Shown here: piece after piece, positions 43,459 through 51,907 of the stretch
Position numbering within the stretch: the first letter of the stretch is position 1
How the letters are laid out: each line of letters opens with the position of its first letter
NCBI GenBank assembly: GCA_963717945.1
Contig: CAVQXT010000003.1
Span: 1 to 64,000 of the forward strand
Length of the DNA: 64,000 nt
Direction of reading: 5' to 3'
From: FEN-299 sp963717945
GTDB taxonomy: Bacteria; Acidobacteriota; Vicinamibacteria; Vicinamibacterales; Fen-181
The notes under the pieces: generated by a model
What the model was told of the DNA's origin: nothing
Seen by the model: only the letters and a program-made list of their open reading frames with translations
Database searches by the model: none
Made by a program: the position numbers and the translations under genes

Positions 43459-43956
43459 ATGGCCACCAAGAAATGGGTTCCGATCGTTGTCGGCATCGTG
43501 ATTTTCGTGGTGCTGGTCGGCATCGGCCTGGTCGGCAGCCTCGCCTACTTCGTTTCGCGCCAGGTGAAGGTGCAGACGGTGCCGGCCGAGCAGGGGCAGG
43601 CCGAGTTCGACGCGGCGGTGGCGCGGACGGCCGGCCAGAAGCCCTTCATCGAGCTTCCCGCCCCGGGCTCGGACGCCCTGCCGATCGTGCATCGGGAGCT
43701 CGAGACGCACGGCACGGGGTCGATCTCGACCGTGCACATCCGCGTCTGGTCGCCGGCCGAGAAGAAGCTGGCGCGGGTGGACCTGCCGTTTTGGCTGGTA
43801 CGGCTCGGCGGCAGCAAACCGTTCACGGTCAACGCGGGGTCGATGAACGAGGTGCGGCTGCAGGTCACGCCCGAGGAGATCGACCGCCGCGGGCCCGGCC
43901 TGATCGTGCTCTGGACCACCTCGCGCGACAGCCGGCTGCTGGTGTGGACGGAGTGA
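43459..43956 (+). CDS. Single-helix membrane protein of unknown function
   Basis: Protein of 165 residues with an N-terminal helix (WVPIVVGIVIFVVLVGIGLV) and a soluble extracytoplasmic domain (FIELPAPGSDALPIVHRELE; LARVDLPFWLVRL; VTPEEIDRRGPGLI). GGAGG precedes the ATG, 15 bp after the TPR gene, so the two are probably co-transcribed. No family recognised. Confidence 0.78.
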   Translation: MATKKWVPIVVGIVIFVVLVGIGLVGSLAYFVSRQVKVQTVPAEQGQAEFDAAVARTAGQKPFIELPAPGSDALPIVHRELETHGTGSISTVHIRVWSPAEKKLARVDLPFWLVRLGGSKPFTVNAGSMNEVRLQVTPEEIDRRGPGLIVLWTTSRDSRLLVWTE

Positions 43957-43989
43957 GAGACCGAACCAGGCCGCCCGGTCTGCCCGCGG

Positions 43990-44017
43990 TTGACAAATGC
44001 CGGACTGGAGCCATAAT
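43990..44017 (+). promoter_or_regulatory. Sigma-70-type promoter of the kaiC-like gene
   Basis: TTGACA at 43990-43995 and CATAAT at 44012-44017 with a 16-bp spacer, 55 bp upstream of the kaiC-like ATG. This is the best consensus promoter in the window. Confidence 0.65.
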
Positions 44018-44072
44018 CGGCTGGCACGCAGGTCTTCTCGCTCGGTCATCAAGCTTGATTCCAGAGGCACCC

Positions 44073-45500
44073 ATGTCGACCGGGCAGTCGAAGCTGGAGA
44101 AGGTCTCCTCCGGTGTCTTCGGCCTGGACCAGATCCTGGAAGGCGGGTTGCCGAGAGGCAGGCCGACTCTCGTCGCCGGAGGCGCCGGGTGCGGCAAGAC
44201 CGTTCTGGCGATGGAATTCCTGGTGCGCGGGGCGGTCGAACACGGCGAGCCGGGCGTGTTCATGACCCTCGAAGAGACCGGCACCGCCCTGCAGAAGAAC
44301 TTCGCCTCTCTCGGGTTCGACCTGGCGGATCTTGCCGGCAGGAAGCTCCTCGTGGTCGATCGCGTGCGGGTCGAGCGCAGCGAGGTCGAGGCGACGGGCG
44401 GCTATGGCCTCGAGGGGATCTTCGTCCGGCTCGATTCGGCGATCAACGCGGTCGGGGCGAAGCGTGTCGTGCTGGATAGCATCGAATCGCTATTCGCGGG
44501 CCTTCAGAACGCGGCGATCCTCAGGGCCGAGTTGCACCGCCTTTTCCTGTGGCTCGAGGAACGCGGGGTTACGACCATCATCACGGCGGAGGCGGGACAG
44601 AGCCCGAACGTCACCCGCCAGGGCCTCGAGGAGTACCTGTCGGACTGCGTGATCGTCCTCGACCACCGGGTGACCGACCAGCTCTCCACGAGGCGGCTGC
44701 GGGTCGCGAAGTACCGTGGGTCGGCCCACGGCACCAACGAATACCCGTTCGTGATCGACGAGCACGGCATCTCGATCATGCCCATCACGTCGCTTCGGGC
44801 GGACTACGCGACGAGCGACGAGCGCGTCTCGACCGGCGTGGCACGCCTGGACGCGATGTTCGACGGGACGGGCTGGTATCGCGGCAGCAGCGTCCTGGTT
44901 TCAGGGTCGGCCGGGACGGGCAAGACCACGCTCGCCGCCCATTTCGCCCACGCGACGTGCAGCCGCGGGGAGCGTTGCCTCTACCTGGCGTTCGAGGAAT
45001 CTTCGTCCCAGGTCCTGCGGAACATGAAGGCGGTCGGTCTCGACCTTGCGCCGTGGGTGGACACGGGGCTGCTCCGGTTCCACGCGGTCCGGCCGACGTT
45101 GACCGGGCTCGAGACGCACCTGGCGGGAATACAGGGCCTCGCGAGCGCGTTCAAGCCCCACTCGGTCGTCGCGGATTCGGCCACGGCGATGATCAGCCAG
45201 GGCTCCGGCGAGGGCGTGCGGGCCATGCTGTCCCGGCTGATCGATTTCCTGAAGGGCAGCCAGGCGACGTTCGTCTGCACCGCGCTGACGCACGAGGACG
45301 AATCGCTCGACCGGACGAGCGTCGCGATGTCCTCGCTCGTCGACACGTGGATCACGCTCCGGACCCTGGAGGCCGGGGGAGATCGGCAGCGGATGCTCAC
45401 GATCATCAAGTGCCGCGGGATTGCCCACTCGAACCAGATGCGGAAGTACGATCTGACGCCGGAGGGCTTCACGCTGGTTCGTGCCGGTCACCAGTCGTGA
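44073..45500 (+). CDS. KaiC-like two-domain RecA-fold ATPase
   Basis: Protein of 475 residues with two KaiC domains. Domain 1 has Walker A GGAGCGKT at 36-43 and a catalytic Glu pair in FMTLEETGTAL; domain 2 has Walker A GSAGTGKT near 280 and LAFEESSSQ. KaiC is the core clock ATPase in cyanobacteria; outside them, KaiC-like proteins act in signalling with kinases and no kaiA/kaiB. None is seen here. A small frame and a hybrid kinase follow directly, suggesting a signalling operon. Confidence 0.9.
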   Translation: MSTGQSKLEKVSSGVFGLDQILEGGLPRGRPTLVAGGAGCGKTVLAMEFLVRGAVEHGEPGVFMTLEETGTALQKNFASLGFDLADLAGRKLLVVDRVRVERSEVEATGGYGLEGIFVRLDSAINAVGAKRVVLDSIESLFAGLQNAAILRAELHRLFLWLEERGVTTIITAEAGQSPNVTRQGLEEYLSDCVIVLDHRVTDQLSTRRLRVAKYRGSAHGTNEYPFVIDEHGISIMPITSLRADYATSDERVSTGVARLDAMFDGTGWYRGSSVLVSGSAGTGKTTLAAHFAHATCSRGERCLYLAFEESSSQVLRNMKAVGLDLAPWVDTGLLRFHAVRPTLTGLETHLAGIQGLASAFKPHSVVADSATAMISQGSGEGVRAMLSRLIDFLKGSQATFVCTALTHEDESLDRTSVAMSSLVDTWITLRTLEAGGDRQRMLTIIKCRGIAHSNQMRKYDLTPEGFTLVRAGHQS

Positions 45501-45529
45501 ACCCGGGGGACGGTCAGGGGGCCCCTGCG

Positions 45530-45631
45530 ATGATGAGTCCGCGGTCGAGCACCGCCATCGACAACCCGCGAACGCTCTGCGAGCGGTTCCTGGCGGGGCG
45601 CGACGAGCTGGACCTCCTCAGGAGGCGATGA
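45530..45631 (+). CDS. Possible 33-residue peptide between kaiC and the kinase
   Basis: The frame starts at one of two adjacent ATGs and encodes a basic peptide (SSTAIDNPRTLCERFLAGRD). It ends 3 bp before the kinase ATG and its last codons form that gene's ribosome-binding site AGGAGG. It may only serve translational coupling. It is too short to assign and is not a KaiB. Confidence 0.4.
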   Translation: MMSPRSSTAIDNPRTLCERFLAGRDELDLLRRR

Positions 45632-45634
45632 GAC

Positions 45635-46694
45635 ATGCCGGACTCCCCCGTCGTCCGACCCGAGACGAAGGCTGAGGTGCCGAGCCGAGATCCCACCGCG
45701 GCGCCTGGAGCCCACAACGTCCCGCCCGCGCGGCCGGAACTGGCGCCGACCGAGGCCGAGCGGCAGGCGGACGAACGGTATCGGCTCGCGGTCCGGGCCA
45801 CCCACGACGCGATCTGGGATCTGGATCTCATCAATGGGACGGTGCAGACCAGCGAGGCGTGCGACGCCATCATCGGCGTTCCGCCCGCCGGCATCCCGCC
45901 CATGCAGTGGTGGATGGATCACCTGCACCCGGAGGACCGCGAGCGCGCCTCGACCAGTCTCGGAGGCGGCCATCGAAGGGCGCGACGACACCTGGCAGTG
46001 CGAATACCGGATCAAGCGGTTGAACGGCGGCTGGGCGGCCATTTTCGATCGGGCTTACATCGCACGCGACGGGTCGGGCAAGGCGTTCCGGATCATCGGG
46101 GCGATGCAGGACCTCACCGAGCGCCGCAAGAGCGAGGACGCCCTCCGCCGCAGCGAGGAACTGTTCCACGCCGTCATGACGAACACCGAGTTCGCCATCT
46201 ACATGAAGGACCTCGAGAGCCGGATCGTCTATCTCAATCCGGCCACCGAGCGGATCATCGGGAAGCCCGCTGCGGCGGTGGTCGGTCGGACCGACCGGGA
46301 GTTCTACGACGACCCGGCGCTAGGGGACGCCATCCTCGAGCACGACCGCCAGATCATGACCGGTGGGCTTCCGGTCTCGTTCGAAGAGGTGATCGAGACG
46401 CCGGACGGCCTCCGGACCATGCTGTCGTCGAAGGTGCCGTGGCGCAACGCCGCGGGCGACATCATCGGGCTGATCGGCATCTCCCGGGACATCACCGAGC
46501 GCAAGCAGGCCGAGGAAGCGCTGCTCGAGAGCGAGGCGCGCTTCCGGCTCCTGGCCTGGACGGCCGACCGGCTGCTGGCCACCCCGGACCCGCAGGCGTT
46601 CGCCGACGAGCTGTGCCACGAGGTCATGCAGCACCTGCGCTGCGACGTCTTCGTCAACTTCCTGGCCGACGACGAGACGGCCCGGCTGAACTGA
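45635..46694 (+). pseudogene. PAS-domain sensor half of a hybrid kinase, frame broken
   Basis: PAS domain 1 starts in one frame (YRLAVRATHDAIWDLDLING) and PAS domains continue in another after an apparent 1-base insertion near 45962 (CTCGGAG for CTCGAG), giving EYRIKRLNGGWAAIFDRAYI, a second PAS (FHAVMTNTEFAIYMKDLESR) and the start of a GAF domain. A stop at 46692-46694 closes this frame; a 1-base loss near 46690 and a 1-base gain near 46738 would join it to the kinase frame. Either sequence errors or real decay. A ribosome-binding site AGGAGG precedes the ATG. Confidence 0.75.
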
Positions 46695-46721
46695 ACGCCT
46701 GCGCCGGCGTCGCCGAGGACG

Positions 46722-48203
46722 ATGTCCGCCGGATCGAAGTGGCTCGATTACGGCGTCGCCGTGTGCGGCTGCGTGGCGCGAGACCGCCAGCGCATCATCG
46801 CCGAGGACGTCTCGCACAGCGACGATCCTCGCACGGCCCTGGTGCGGTCGTTCGGCGTCCAGGCCTACTGCTGTCATCCGATCCTCGCCCAGGGGCGGCT
46901 GCTCGGCACCCTCTCGTTCGGGACCCGGACCAGGCCCCGCTTCACCGAGAGCGAGGTCGAGCTGATGCGGACGGTGACCGACCAGGTGGCCGTCGCGATG
47001 CAGCGGGTGCTGGCCGAGAAATCGCTGCGCGAGTTCAGCGTCACCCTCGAGCAGCGGGTCGCCGCGCGGACCGCCGAGGTGCAGGCCCTGGTCGTCCGGC
47101 TCCGCGAACTGGCGCTCGAGCTGACCGAGGCGGAGCTCCGGGAGCGGCGCCGGGTCGCCCGTATCCTGCACGACCACTTCCAGCAAGTCCTGGTGGCGGC
47201 CAAGCTCCAGGTGGGCGTCCTGCTCTCCCGTGTCCGCGCCGAGCAGTTGAGGGCGTCGGCGCGACAGGCCGACGAACTGCTGGCCGAGGCGATCCAGGGG
47301 GCGCGAACCCTGGCCGTCGAACTGAGCCCGCCACTGCTGCACGAGGCCGGTCTCGCCGCGGGCCTCGAGTGGCTGCGGCAGCGAATGCTGCAGCAGCACC
47401 ACCTCCAGGTCCGCGTGACCGCGGACGCTCGAATCGACCCGGGCACCGACGACGTCCGCGCGTTCATCTACGAGTCTATCCGCGAGCTGCTCTTCAACGT
47501 CGTCAAGCACGCCGGCGTGCGCGAGGCCAGGCTGGCCATGCGTCGCCAGGACGGCAACATCGTCGTGACCGTCGAGGATGACGGCGCGGGCCTGGCCCCG
47601 ACCCCCGATCTCGCTCCGGACCAGCTACCGAACGGGTCCGGGCTCTTCTCGATCGCCCAGAGGCTGGAACTGCTTGGCGGGTCGCTGTCGTTCGAGAAGG
47701 TCGAGGGCCCGGGCACGTGCGTGAAGCTGCGCATCCCGATCGCGGAATCCGCCGCGCCAGGGCGAGAGGGGTCCGCGTCGCCGGCGCCGTCGAAGGCGGC
47801 CCGCTCCGGCCGCGGCAGGAAGCGGATACGCGTCATGCTCGCCGACGATCACCGGATCGTGCGCCAGGGCTTTGCGGCGTTGATCCGCTCGGACGATGAA
47901 ATCGAGGTCGTCGGCGAGGCCGCCGACGGCGCGGAGGCGATCGAGCTGGCCCGTCAGCTGCTGCCGGACGTGGTCGTGATGGACGTGTCGATGCCGAAGA
48001 TGAGCGGGATCGACGCGACGCGCTGGATCACGGAGAACCTGCCGCGCGTCCGCGTGATCGGGCTGTCGATGCACGAGGACGAGCCGGTCGCGGTCGCCAT
48101 GCGCGAGGCCGGCGCGGTCGCGTTCGTGACGAAGGACGGGCCCTCGGCCGCGCTGATGGCGGCGATCCATGCGGCCAGGCCCGGCGTCCTCAATCGGGCC
48201 TGA
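46722..48203 (+). CDS. Histidine kinase (HisKA_3/HATPase) with C-terminal receiver domain
   Basis: Protein of 493 residues as it stands; probably the C-terminal part of the upstream PAS protein. It has the end of a GAF domain (WLDYGVAVCGCVARDRQRII), a HisKA_3 dimerisation domain with phospho-His in RRVARILHDHFQQVL, a HATPase (EDDGAGLAP; GSGLFSIAQRLELLGG) and a receiver domain with DD near 380, D in VVMDVSMPKMSGID and K in FVTKDG. It has no DNA-binding domain, so output goes by phosphotransfer or protein contact. Context with the KaiC-like ATPase suggests joint signalling. Confidence 0.85.
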   Translation: MSAGSKWLDYGVAVCGCVARDRQRIIAEDVSHSDDPRTALVRSFGVQAYCCHPILAQGRLLGTLSFGTRTRPRFTESEVELMRTVTDQVAVAMQRVLAEKSLREFSVTLEQRVAARTAEVQALVVRLRELALELTEAELRERRRVARILHDHFQQVLVAAKLQVGVLLSRVRAEQLRASARQADELLAEAIQGARTLAVELSPPLLHEAGLAAGLEWLRQRMLQQHHLQVRVTADARIDPGTDDVRAFIYESIRELLFNVVKHAGVREARLAMRRQDGNIVVTVEDDGAGLAPTPDLAPDQLPNGSGLFSIAQRLELLGGSLSFEKVEGPGTCVKLRIPIAESAAPGREGSASPAPSKAARSGRGRKRIRVMLADDHRIVRQGFAALIRSDDEIEVVGEAADGAEAIELARQLLPDVVVMDVSMPKMSGIDATRWITENLPRVRVIGLSMHEDEPVAVAMREAGAVAFVTKDGPSAALMAAIHAARPGVLNRA

Positions 48204-48374
48204 CGGCCGTGTTCGGGATGCCCGCCGCCAATCGGACGTGCACCCTTTCGACGCCGCGGCGCCAGTCCTCTCCAAATGGCCGCCGAGTTGCTGCTTGGTT
48301 CCTTCTGGATGCCTGGACTCGATCGGTTGGTCGCCACGAGCAAGCGGCCTGTCATCTTCCAGGCCCTGCGCGTC

Positions 48375-48403
48375 TTGCCAGATTATAAGGGTATACGTAT
48401 ACT
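48375..48403 (+). promoter_or_regulatory. Promoter and palindromic operator of the toxin-antitoxin pair
   Basis: TTGCCA (48375-48380) and TATACT (48398-48403) are separated by 17 bp. The perfect palindrome GTATACGTATAC (48391-48402) overlaps the -10 box and is the likely antitoxin operator. The toxin ATG at 48411 lies only 7 bp after the -10 box, so the mRNA should be leaderless. Confidence 0.75.
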
Positions 48404-48410
48404 GGCATAA

Positions 48411-48779
48411 ATGGCCGACGGACAGAGTCCGCGTCCGATCACATGGGTCGGATCCTCGCGCGCGGATCTGAAGCGCTTCCCGCAACCGGTGCGCCGCGAC
48501 ATGGGGAGGGCTCTCTATGCGGCGCAGCGGGGAGAGGATGACCCGGCCGCGAAGCCGATGAGAGGTTTTGGCGGGGTTCGCGTGATGGAGATTGTCGATC
48601 GCCACGACAAGAACACCTACCGGGCCGTGTACACCGCGCAGTTCGATGAGGCGCTCTACGTGCTCCACGCCTTCCAGAAGAAGTCGAAACGGGGCGTGGC
48701 CACGCCGTTGCGTGAGGTCGAACTGATCCGGCGCAGGCTGGCAGACGCCGAACGACTCCATAGACAAAGGCAGGCTTGA
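48411..48779 (+). CDS. RelE/HigB-superfamily toxin (phage Gp49-like)
   Basis: Putative mRNA-interfering toxin of 122 residues. The fold-typical segments are SRADLKRFPQPVRRDMGRAL, GVRVMEIVDRHDKNTYRAVY and LYVLHAFQKKSKRG, as in phage-derived Gp49-like HigB toxins. It precedes its antitoxin gene, the reverse of relBE but normal for higBA. The stop is 1 bp from the antitoxin ATG. Confidence 0.88.
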   Translation: MADGQSPRPITWVGSSRADLKRFPQPVRRDMGRALYAAQRGEDDPAAKPMRGFGGVRVMEIVDRHDKNTYRAVYTAQFDEALYVLHAFQKKSKRGVATPLREVELIRRRLADAERLHRQRQA

Positions 48780-48780
48780 G

Positions 48781-49116
48781 ATGGCCAAGAAGACCGCGGC
48801 AATCGCGCACGAGGAGAGTGGCGGTAATGTCTTTGCGGATCTCGGCCTTCCCTACCCAGCACAGGAACTGCTCAAGGCGCGGCTGACGCTGCAGATCTAC
48901 CGCATCATCAAGGCGCGGCACGTGACCCAGGCGCAGGCCGGCGCCATCCTGGGCATCAAGCAACCGCAAGTCTCTCTGTTGATGCGCAACCGGTCGGGGA
49001 ACTTCTCAGTCGAACGGCTGATGGATTTCCTGACCGCGCTCGGGCAGGACGTGGAGGTCCGGGTCAGGCCAACGCGGAGGGGGCACGGGCAGCTCTCCGT
49101 CGTCGTTGCCGCGTGA
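48781..49116 (+). CDS. XRE-family antitoxin (HigA-like)
   Basis: DNA-binding antitoxin of 111 residues with an XRE helix-turn-helix (VTQAQAGAILGIKQPQVSLL) followed by ERLMDFLTALGQDVEVRVRP, a HigA2/HTH_37 hallmark. It neutralises the toxin encoded directly upstream and probably binds the GTATACGTATAC operator. Confidence 0.9.
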   Translation: MAKKTAAIAHEESGGNVFADLGLPYPAQELLKARLTLQIYRIIKARHVTQAQAGAILGIKQPQVSLLMRNRSGNFSVERLMDFLTALGQDVEVRVRPTRRGHGQLSVVVAA

Positions 49117-49154
49117 GCACCTGCGCTCATTCAACTCGACTGGCAGCGACTGGC

Positions 49155-49310
49155 CATGGTGGTGGCGGGAATCGTGGCGATCCTGCTGGTCGTTGCGGCG
49201 TTCTTCCCGACCCGCTGGGCGGATCTCTAGGCGAAGAACCTCGGGATCAAGAAGTTCGAGGCGAGCTTCGGATTCAGGTGGGGAACACTCGCGAAGGCTG
49301 GTAGCGGTAC
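49155..49310 (+). pseudogene. Possible small membrane protein gene interrupted by TAG
   Basis: From ATG 49155 a frame encodes one membrane helix (MVVAGIVAILLVVAAFF) and ends at TAG 49227-49229. In the same frame, the next codons continue with a protein-like sequence (AKNLGIKKFEASFGFRWG) until the tRNA. It may be the remnant of a small gene next to the toxin-antitoxin pair, or a real 24-residue peptide. Weak evidence. Confidence 0.35.
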
Positions 49311-49373
49311 GGGGAATCGAACCCCGATTTGATGGTTGAGAACCATCCGTCCTAACCGTTAGACGATACCGCC
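49302..49373 (-). tRNA. tRNA-Glu (anticodon CUC)
   Basis: The 72-nt cloverleaf is complete: acceptor GGCGGTA/TACCGCT (first pair G-U), D arm TCGTCTAACGGTTAGGAC, anticodon stem GATGG/CCATC with loop TTCTCAA (anticodon CTC, reads GAG), and T arm GGGGTTCGATTCCCC. The 3' CCA is not encoded. No integrase or attachment repeat is seen at it. Confidence 0.96.
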
Positions 49374-49454
49374 GTCCGAGGCTGTACGAGCTTTTGATGA
49401 TACCAACGCCAAACGGCCCGGTCAAGGCTGGACCGGCGCGGGTATGATTGAGCC

Positions 49455-50819
49455 ATGCGTTACCTCCTCGGCCTCCTGCTGGTTCTCGCCGTCGCCGCCG
49501 GCCTCGCGTTCGTCATCTCGGGCCGCAGCGCCGCGCCGTCCATACAAATCCTCCAGCCGGCGAAGATGCTCGGCGTCGATGCGACGCTCGACGTCACGGT
49601 CGAGACGCCGAAGTCCAACCTGTCCCGGCTCGACATCACCCTCGAGCAGAACGGCAAGAGCACGCCGCTGTTCTCGCTGGCCGCGCCCGGCGCGGCCACG
49701 CTCACGCAGGAGACGCCGGACCGGATCCGCGTCAGCCGCCCCGTCGGCAAGCGCGCCCTGCCCGACCTGCAGGCGGGCGCCGCGCGGATCGTCGTGATCG
49801 CCGACAGGAAGACGCTGTTCGGCCTGCGCACGAAGGAGTCGAGCGCGGTTCGCGAGGTGACGGCCCGCTTCAACCCGCCGCGCATTGCCGCCGTCTCGAC
49901 CCATCAGTACGTGAACCTCGGCGGGTCCGAGATGGTCGTCTACACCGTGTCGCCGCCCGACGTCAGCTCCGGCGTGCTGGTCGGCGACATGTACTACCCC
50001 GGGTTTCCCGCCTCCGGCGCCGGCATGCAGACGTCCGACCCGGGGTTGCGCGTGGCCTTCTTCGCGCTGCTCTACGACCAGGACCTCATGACGCCGGTCC
50101 GCCTGCTGGCCCGCGACGAGGCGGGCAACCAGGCGCAGGCGTCGTTCGACTACAAGCCGTTCACGAAGAAGTTCACCAGGGGCCGTGTCGAGCTGAACGA
50201 CGCGTTTCTCCACCGCGTCGTCCCGGCGATCCTCGAGCGCTCGCCCGAACTCAAGATCGCGGTCAGCACGGACGAGGACTACCTGCCGGCCTTCCTGAAG
50301 ATCAACAACGACCTTCGCCGCATCGACGCGGAGAAGCTCGTCGCGCTCGCGAAGCAGACCGCGCCGGAGATGCTGTGGAAGGGCCCGTTCATCCCCCTCG
50401 GCAACGCGAAGGTGGAGTCGAAGTTCGCCGACCACCGGACGTATTACTACGGGGGGAAGGAGGTGGACCAGCAGGTGCACCTCGGGTTCGACCTCGCCGT
50501 CACCAGGCAGATCCCGGTGCTGGCTGGCAACGACGGGAAGGTCGTCTTCGCCGACTTCCTGGGCATCTACGGGAACTGCGTCGTCATCGACCACGGCATG
50601 GGCGTCCAGTCGCTCTACGGCCATCTGTCGTTGATTGACGTGAAGCCGGGCGACCGGGTGACCAGGGGCCAGCAAATCGGACGCAGCGGCATGACCGGTC
50701 TCGCGGCGGGCGACCACCTCCACTTCGCGATCCTGCTGCAGGGGAACCCGGTCAACCCCGTCGAGTGGTGGGACCCGCACTGGATCGAAGACCGGGTGAC
50801 GCGCAAGTTGCGAGAGTAG
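49455..50819 (+). CDS. M23-family (LytM-type) peptidase
   Basis: Envelope protein of 454 residues with an N-terminal membrane segment (LLGLLLVLAVAAGLAFVIS), a long beta-rich region and a C-terminal M23 domain. The zinc and catalytic residues are present as HLGFDLA (H and D), YGHLS and GDHLHFAI (HxH). Members cut peptidoglycan cross-links; an intact set of residues suggests activity. It is followed by ctaB 12 bp away. Confidence 0.9.
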   Translation: MRYLLGLLLVLAVAAGLAFVISGRSAAPSIQILQPAKMLGVDATLDVTVETPKSNLSRLDITLEQNGKSTPLFSLAAPGAATLTQETPDRIRVSRPVGKRALPDLQAGAARIVVIADRKTLFGLRTKESSAVREVTARFNPPRIAAVSTHQYVNLGGSEMVVYTVSPPDVSSGVLVGDMYYPGFPASGAGMQTSDPGLRVAFFALLYDQDLMTPVRLLARDEAGNQAQASFDYKPFTKKFTRGRVELNDAFLHRVVPAILERSPELKIAVSTDEDYLPAFLKINNDLRRIDAEKLVALAKQTAPEMLWKGPFIPLGNAKVESKFADHRTYYYGGKEVDQQVHLGFDLAVTRQIPVLAGNDGKVVFADFLGIYGNCVVIDHGMGVQSLYGHLSLIDVKPGDRVTRGQQIGRSGMTGLAAGDHLHFAILLQGNPVNPVEWWDPHWIEDRVTRKLRE

Positions 50820-50831
50820 TAAGATCCAGCT

Positions 50832-51740
50832 GTGCAGTTGTCTCCGAGCGGCACCCGCACCGTCGCGCTGTCACTGCCACGGCCGCTGGCGTCGGCCCGG
50901 GTCGCCGACTTCGTTTCTCTGACCAAGCCCAGGCTCAACCTGCTCGTCGTCGCCACGACGCTGGCCGGGTACTACCTCGGCGTCGATCGCTTCGACCTCT
51001 CGCGGCTGGCGGCCACGACGGTGGGCACGGCGCTCGTGGCGGGGGGCGCCGCGGCGTTCAACCAGATTCTCGAGCGGGACACCGACGCGCTGATGCGCCG
51101 CACGATGACGCGCCCGCTTCCCGGGGGCCGGATGCTCGTGGCGCCGGCCGCGTGGTTCGCGGTCGCGCTGGCGGCGGGCGGCCTGGCGCTGCTCGCCGAG
51201 GGCGCCAACCCCCTCGCGGCCGGCGTGGCTGCGCTCACGCTTCTCACCTACGTCCTGGTCTACACACCGCTCAAGAGCCGGACGCCGCTGGCGACGCTCG
51301 TCGGCGGCATCCCGGGCGGCCTGCCGCCGATGATCGGCTGGGCCGCGGCCACGGGCACGCTTCCGGTCGGGGCCTGGGTGCTGTTCGCCATCGTGTTCCT
51401 CTGGCAGATGCCGCACTTCCTGGCGATCGCATGGCTCTGCCGCGCGGACTACGCGAAGGCGGGGCTGCCGCTGCTGCCCGTCGTCGAGCCGGATGGCCGG
51501 AGCACGGCCCGCCAGGTGGTGCTGTATGCGTCGGTGCTGGTGCCCGTCAGCCTGGCGCCGACGCTGGTGGGACTGGCGGGCCGGATTTACTTCGCCGGCG
51601 TGCTGGCCCTCGGACTGGCCTTCCTGGCGCTCGGTGTCCAGTTCGCCCGACGGCGGACGAACGACACGGCGAGGCGCCTGTTCGTCGGCTCGATCGCGTA
51701 TCTGCCGGCGCTGTGGGCGTTGATGCTCTTGAATCATTGA
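50832..51740 (+). CDS. ctaB: Protoheme IX farnesyltransferase (heme O synthase)
   Basis: UbiA-family prenyltransferase that makes heme O for terminal oxidases, 302 residues, multi-pass membrane protein. The catalytic Asp-rich motif is NQILERDTDALMRRT, and the second loop is YTPLKSRTPLATLVGGIPGG. The start is GTG. Its neighbours, an ABC exporter and a DUF420 protein, are typical of oxidase biogenesis loci, though the oxidase itself is not in the window. Confidence 0.93.
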   Translation: MQLSPSGTRTVALSLPRPLASARVADFVSLTKPRLNLLVVATTLAGYYLGVDRFDLSRLAATTVGTALVAGGAAAFNQILERDTDALMRRTMTRPLPGGRMLVAPAAWFAVALAAGGLALLAEGANPLAAGVAALTLLTYVLVYTPLKSRTPLATLVGGIPGGLPPMIGWAAATGTLPVGAWVLFAIVFLWQMPHFLAIAWLCRADYAKAGLPLLPVVEPDGRSTARQVVLYASVLVPVSLAPTLVGLAGRIYFAGVLALGLAFLALGVQFARRRTNDTARRLFVGSIAYLPALWALMLLNH

Positions 51741-51784
51741 GGCCGGGCTCGGGGCGGGCGACTGGCGGCTGGCGGCCCTGCAAA

Positions 51785-51893
51785 GCAGGGCTGAAGCCCT
51801 GCTCCGACTGATGATTCCAGGCAGTGGCGTCGGGACCGAGTGTGGCGCGAGCCTCCTGGCTCGCGGGCACGGCCGGCCAGGAGGCCGGCCCCA
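51785..51893. repeat. Several hairpin repeats between ctaB and the ABC exporter
   Basis: GCAGGGCTGAAGCCCTGC at about 51785-51802, then GCGCGAGCCTCCTGGCTCGC and GGCCGGCCAGGAGGCCGGCC. Both families occur elsewhere in the window. Confidence 0.75.
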
Positions 51894-51907
51894 CCGCGAC
51901 AGGACTT

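Noticed and set aside
49155..49310. Pyrrolysine (TAG) readthrough
   Set aside because: No pyl genes or PYLIS-like structure, and the protein is not recognisable; a remnant is simpler.
49302..49373. tRNA-Glu as an integration site of a genomic island
   Set aside because: No integrase, no direct repeat of the tRNA end and no base-composition change around it.
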